A DNA stretch of 6,244 nt from JAFLBB01 sp040007195 (GTDB taxonomy: Bacteria; Acidobacteriota; Terriglobia; Bryobacterales; Bryobacteraceae), in the NCBI GenBank assembly GCA_040007195.1, contig JBDTVQ010000411.1, forward strand, positions 1 to 6,244, given 5' to 3'. Under the pieces are notes generated by a model. That model did no database searches and was not told the origin of the DNA. It worked only from the letters and a program-made list of their open reading frames with translations. Positions 5,429-6,244 of this stretch are shown here, piece after piece. The position numbers and the translations under genes are program-made. How positions within the stretch are numbered: position 1 is the first letter of the stretch; each line of letters starts with the position of its first letter.

Positions 5429-6244
5429 GTCGGATGGCACGAATAACAGTTCAAACTGTTGTAGACGTAGTTCTTCTTGCCCTGGTGCTCCTTGTCCATC
5501 TTTGCCTTGTCGTGCTCATGGCAGTTGGTGCACATGAAGACGGTGTAGTTCGCCGGATTCGTATGGCATTCATTGCAGGTGGACCACTTGCCTTTGTGCG
5601 AACCGCTATAGATCGGGAATTTATGTGTAAAAGTGGCGCCCTTCCACTGCGTCGTCGTGTGGCAACTCTGACAGGTCTTGGGGAATCCTGCGGCGATGTG
5701 ATTCGGGTTCGTCACCGTGTTGTACACCTGGGCGTGGCATGAGTAGCAGTCCATCGGCGTACCGGCGTATTTGCCGTTCACATGGCATAGCGCGCATTGG
5801 ACGGTTGTATGCTTGCCGGTCAAGGGGAACTTGGTGGTGCTGTGGTTAAATGTGGCGCCCTTCCACTGCGTCGTGCCGTGACAGACCGCGCAGTCTTGGG
5901 GGAACCCGGCAGCCACGTGGTTGGGATTCGTGGTCGATTGATAGGCGGGCAGGTGGCAGCCTGCGCAAGCGGTTGTGGTTCCGGTGTACTTGCCGCCGAC
6001 GTGACAGAGAGCACACTGCACCGTTGTGTGTTTTCCCGTGAGTGGGAATTTGGTTGCGCTGTGGTTGAAGGTTGCGCCCAGCCACTGCGCCGTGCCGTGG
6101 CACATGGCGCAATCCTGAGGGAATCCTGCCGTGACGTGATTCGGATTCTTCGTTTGCTGGTAGTTCGTTAAGTGGCATCCGACGCACGTTGCCGGTGTGC
6201 CCTGGAACTTTCCGCCGATGTGGCAGGCCGCGCACTGGGCGGCG
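5413..6244 (-). CDS. Multiheme c-type cytochrome, repeated triheme modules (5' end off window)
   Basis: The frame is open from the right edge to TGA at 5413-5415, with 276 visible residues. The signal peptide and true start are off the window, and the internal Met at 6103-6105 is inside a CAMCH heme site, so it is not a start. Twelve CXXCH heme-attachment sites are visible: CAACH, CVGCH, CAMCH, CALCH, CAGCH, CAVCH, CALCH, CYSCH, CQSCH, CNECH, CTNCH and CYSCH. They fall into four modules of three hemes with a 73-residue period. The first three modules each carry three further conserved His (in NPNH, TF-x-H and GKH or SH), enough to give every heme a second axial His. Such bis-His triheme units resemble cytochrome c7 and its multidomain relatives, which act as periplasmic or surface electron wires. 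Proteins of this kind are exported by Sec and receive heme outside the cytoplasm. It is the first visible gene of the operon and overlaps the barrel gene by one base. Extracellular versus periplasmic location cannot be decided here. Confidence 0.95.
   Translation of the reverse strand, partial: AAQCAACHIGGKFQGTPATCVGCHLTNYQQTKNPNHVTAGFPQDCAMCHGTAQWLGATFNHSATKFPLTGKHTTVQCALCHVGGKYTGTTTACAGCHLPAYQSTTNPNHVAAGFPQDCAVCHGTTQWKGATFNHSTTKFPLTGKHTTVQCALCHVNGKYAGTPMDCYSCHAQVYNTVTNPNHIAAGFPKTCQSCHTTTQWKGATFTHKFPIYSGSHKGKWSTCNECHTNPANYTVFMCTNCHEHDKAKMDKEHQGKKNYVYNSLNCYSCHPTGKGG
5416..6234 (-). repeat. Tandem 219-bp repeat encoding 73-residue triheme modules
   Basis: Successive module-start Cys codons begin at 6234, 6015, 5796 and 5577, exactly 219 bases apart each time. 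Units 1 (6016-6234) and 2 (5797-6015) match at about 56 of 73 residues by hand count. Unit 3 (5578-5796) keeps the heme spacing but diverges near its end, and unit 4 (5416-5577) is a shortened, degenerate terminal copy. Heme Cys positions inside units 1-3 are 1, 17 and 42, and in unit 4 are 1, 16 and 44. The array probably continues beyond the right edge. Confidence 0.92.

Noticed and set aside
5413..5440. GTG start nine codons upstream for the barrel protein
   Set aside because: It would bury the signal peptide behind a polar stretch and enlarge the overlap with the cytochrome. The ATG at 5411-5413 has a purine-rich site 7 bases upstream.
5413..6105. Start of the multiheme cytochrome at the internal ATG (6103-6105)
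   Set aside because: That Met is inside a CAMCH heme motif, and two further CXXCH sites continue in frame to the right edge, so the real start is outside the window.
5416..6234. Regular periodic repeats that might suggest a CRISPR array or satellite DNA
   Set aside because: The period of 219 bases is a multiple of three, the repeats lie in one open frame, and the conserved positions are heme-binding codons, so this is protein module duplication.

Overview
The window appears to come from a Gram-negative bacterium of moderately high GC content, most plausibly an Acidobacteriota member of the Solibacter/Bryobacter type. The grounds are the style of the multiheme cytochrome repeats, a secreted protein resembling acidobacterial hypotheticals, an outer-membrane barrel with a C-terminal aromatic signature, and the GC level. 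This taxonomic guess rests on resemblance only.

The whole window is one tightly packed transcription unit on the minus strand, read from the right edge to the left. In transcription order it holds: (1) the 3' part of a multiheme c-type cytochrome (5413-6244, start off the window) with 12 visible CXXCH sites in four triheme modules of about 73 residues; (2) a secreted outer-membrane beta-barrel protein with an extra N-terminal periplasmic domain (3761-5413); (3) a secreted protein of unknown function (3013-3798); (4) an inner-membrane protein with a diheme cytochrome b signature (2055-3008); (5) a membrane-anchored flavoprotein with a zinc ribbon, two ferredoxin-type cluster motifs and a thioredoxin-reductase-like FAD/NAD(P) domain whose segments are in a permuted order (570-2048); (6) a membrane-anchored TPR protein that runs off the left edge (1-573). 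Junctions are a 1-base TGATG overlap, a short overlap of about 20-38 bases, gaps of 4 and 6 bases, and a 4-base ATGA overlap. No intergenic stretch is long enough for an internal promoter or terminator, so the operon ends lie outside the window.

Together the genes read as a trans-envelope electron-transfer chain. A cytoplasmic NAD(P)H:Fe-S flavoenzyme is tethered to the inner membrane. A diheme b-type protein crosses that membrane, a bis-His multiheme c cytochrome spans the periplasm or outer surface, and a barrel sits in the outer membrane. The combination resembles the porin-cytochrome conduits of metal-reducing bacteria, but with an inner-membrane entry module encoded in the same operon. 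Component identities are supported by motifs. The assembled pathway, the direction of electron flow and the terminal donor or acceptor are inference.
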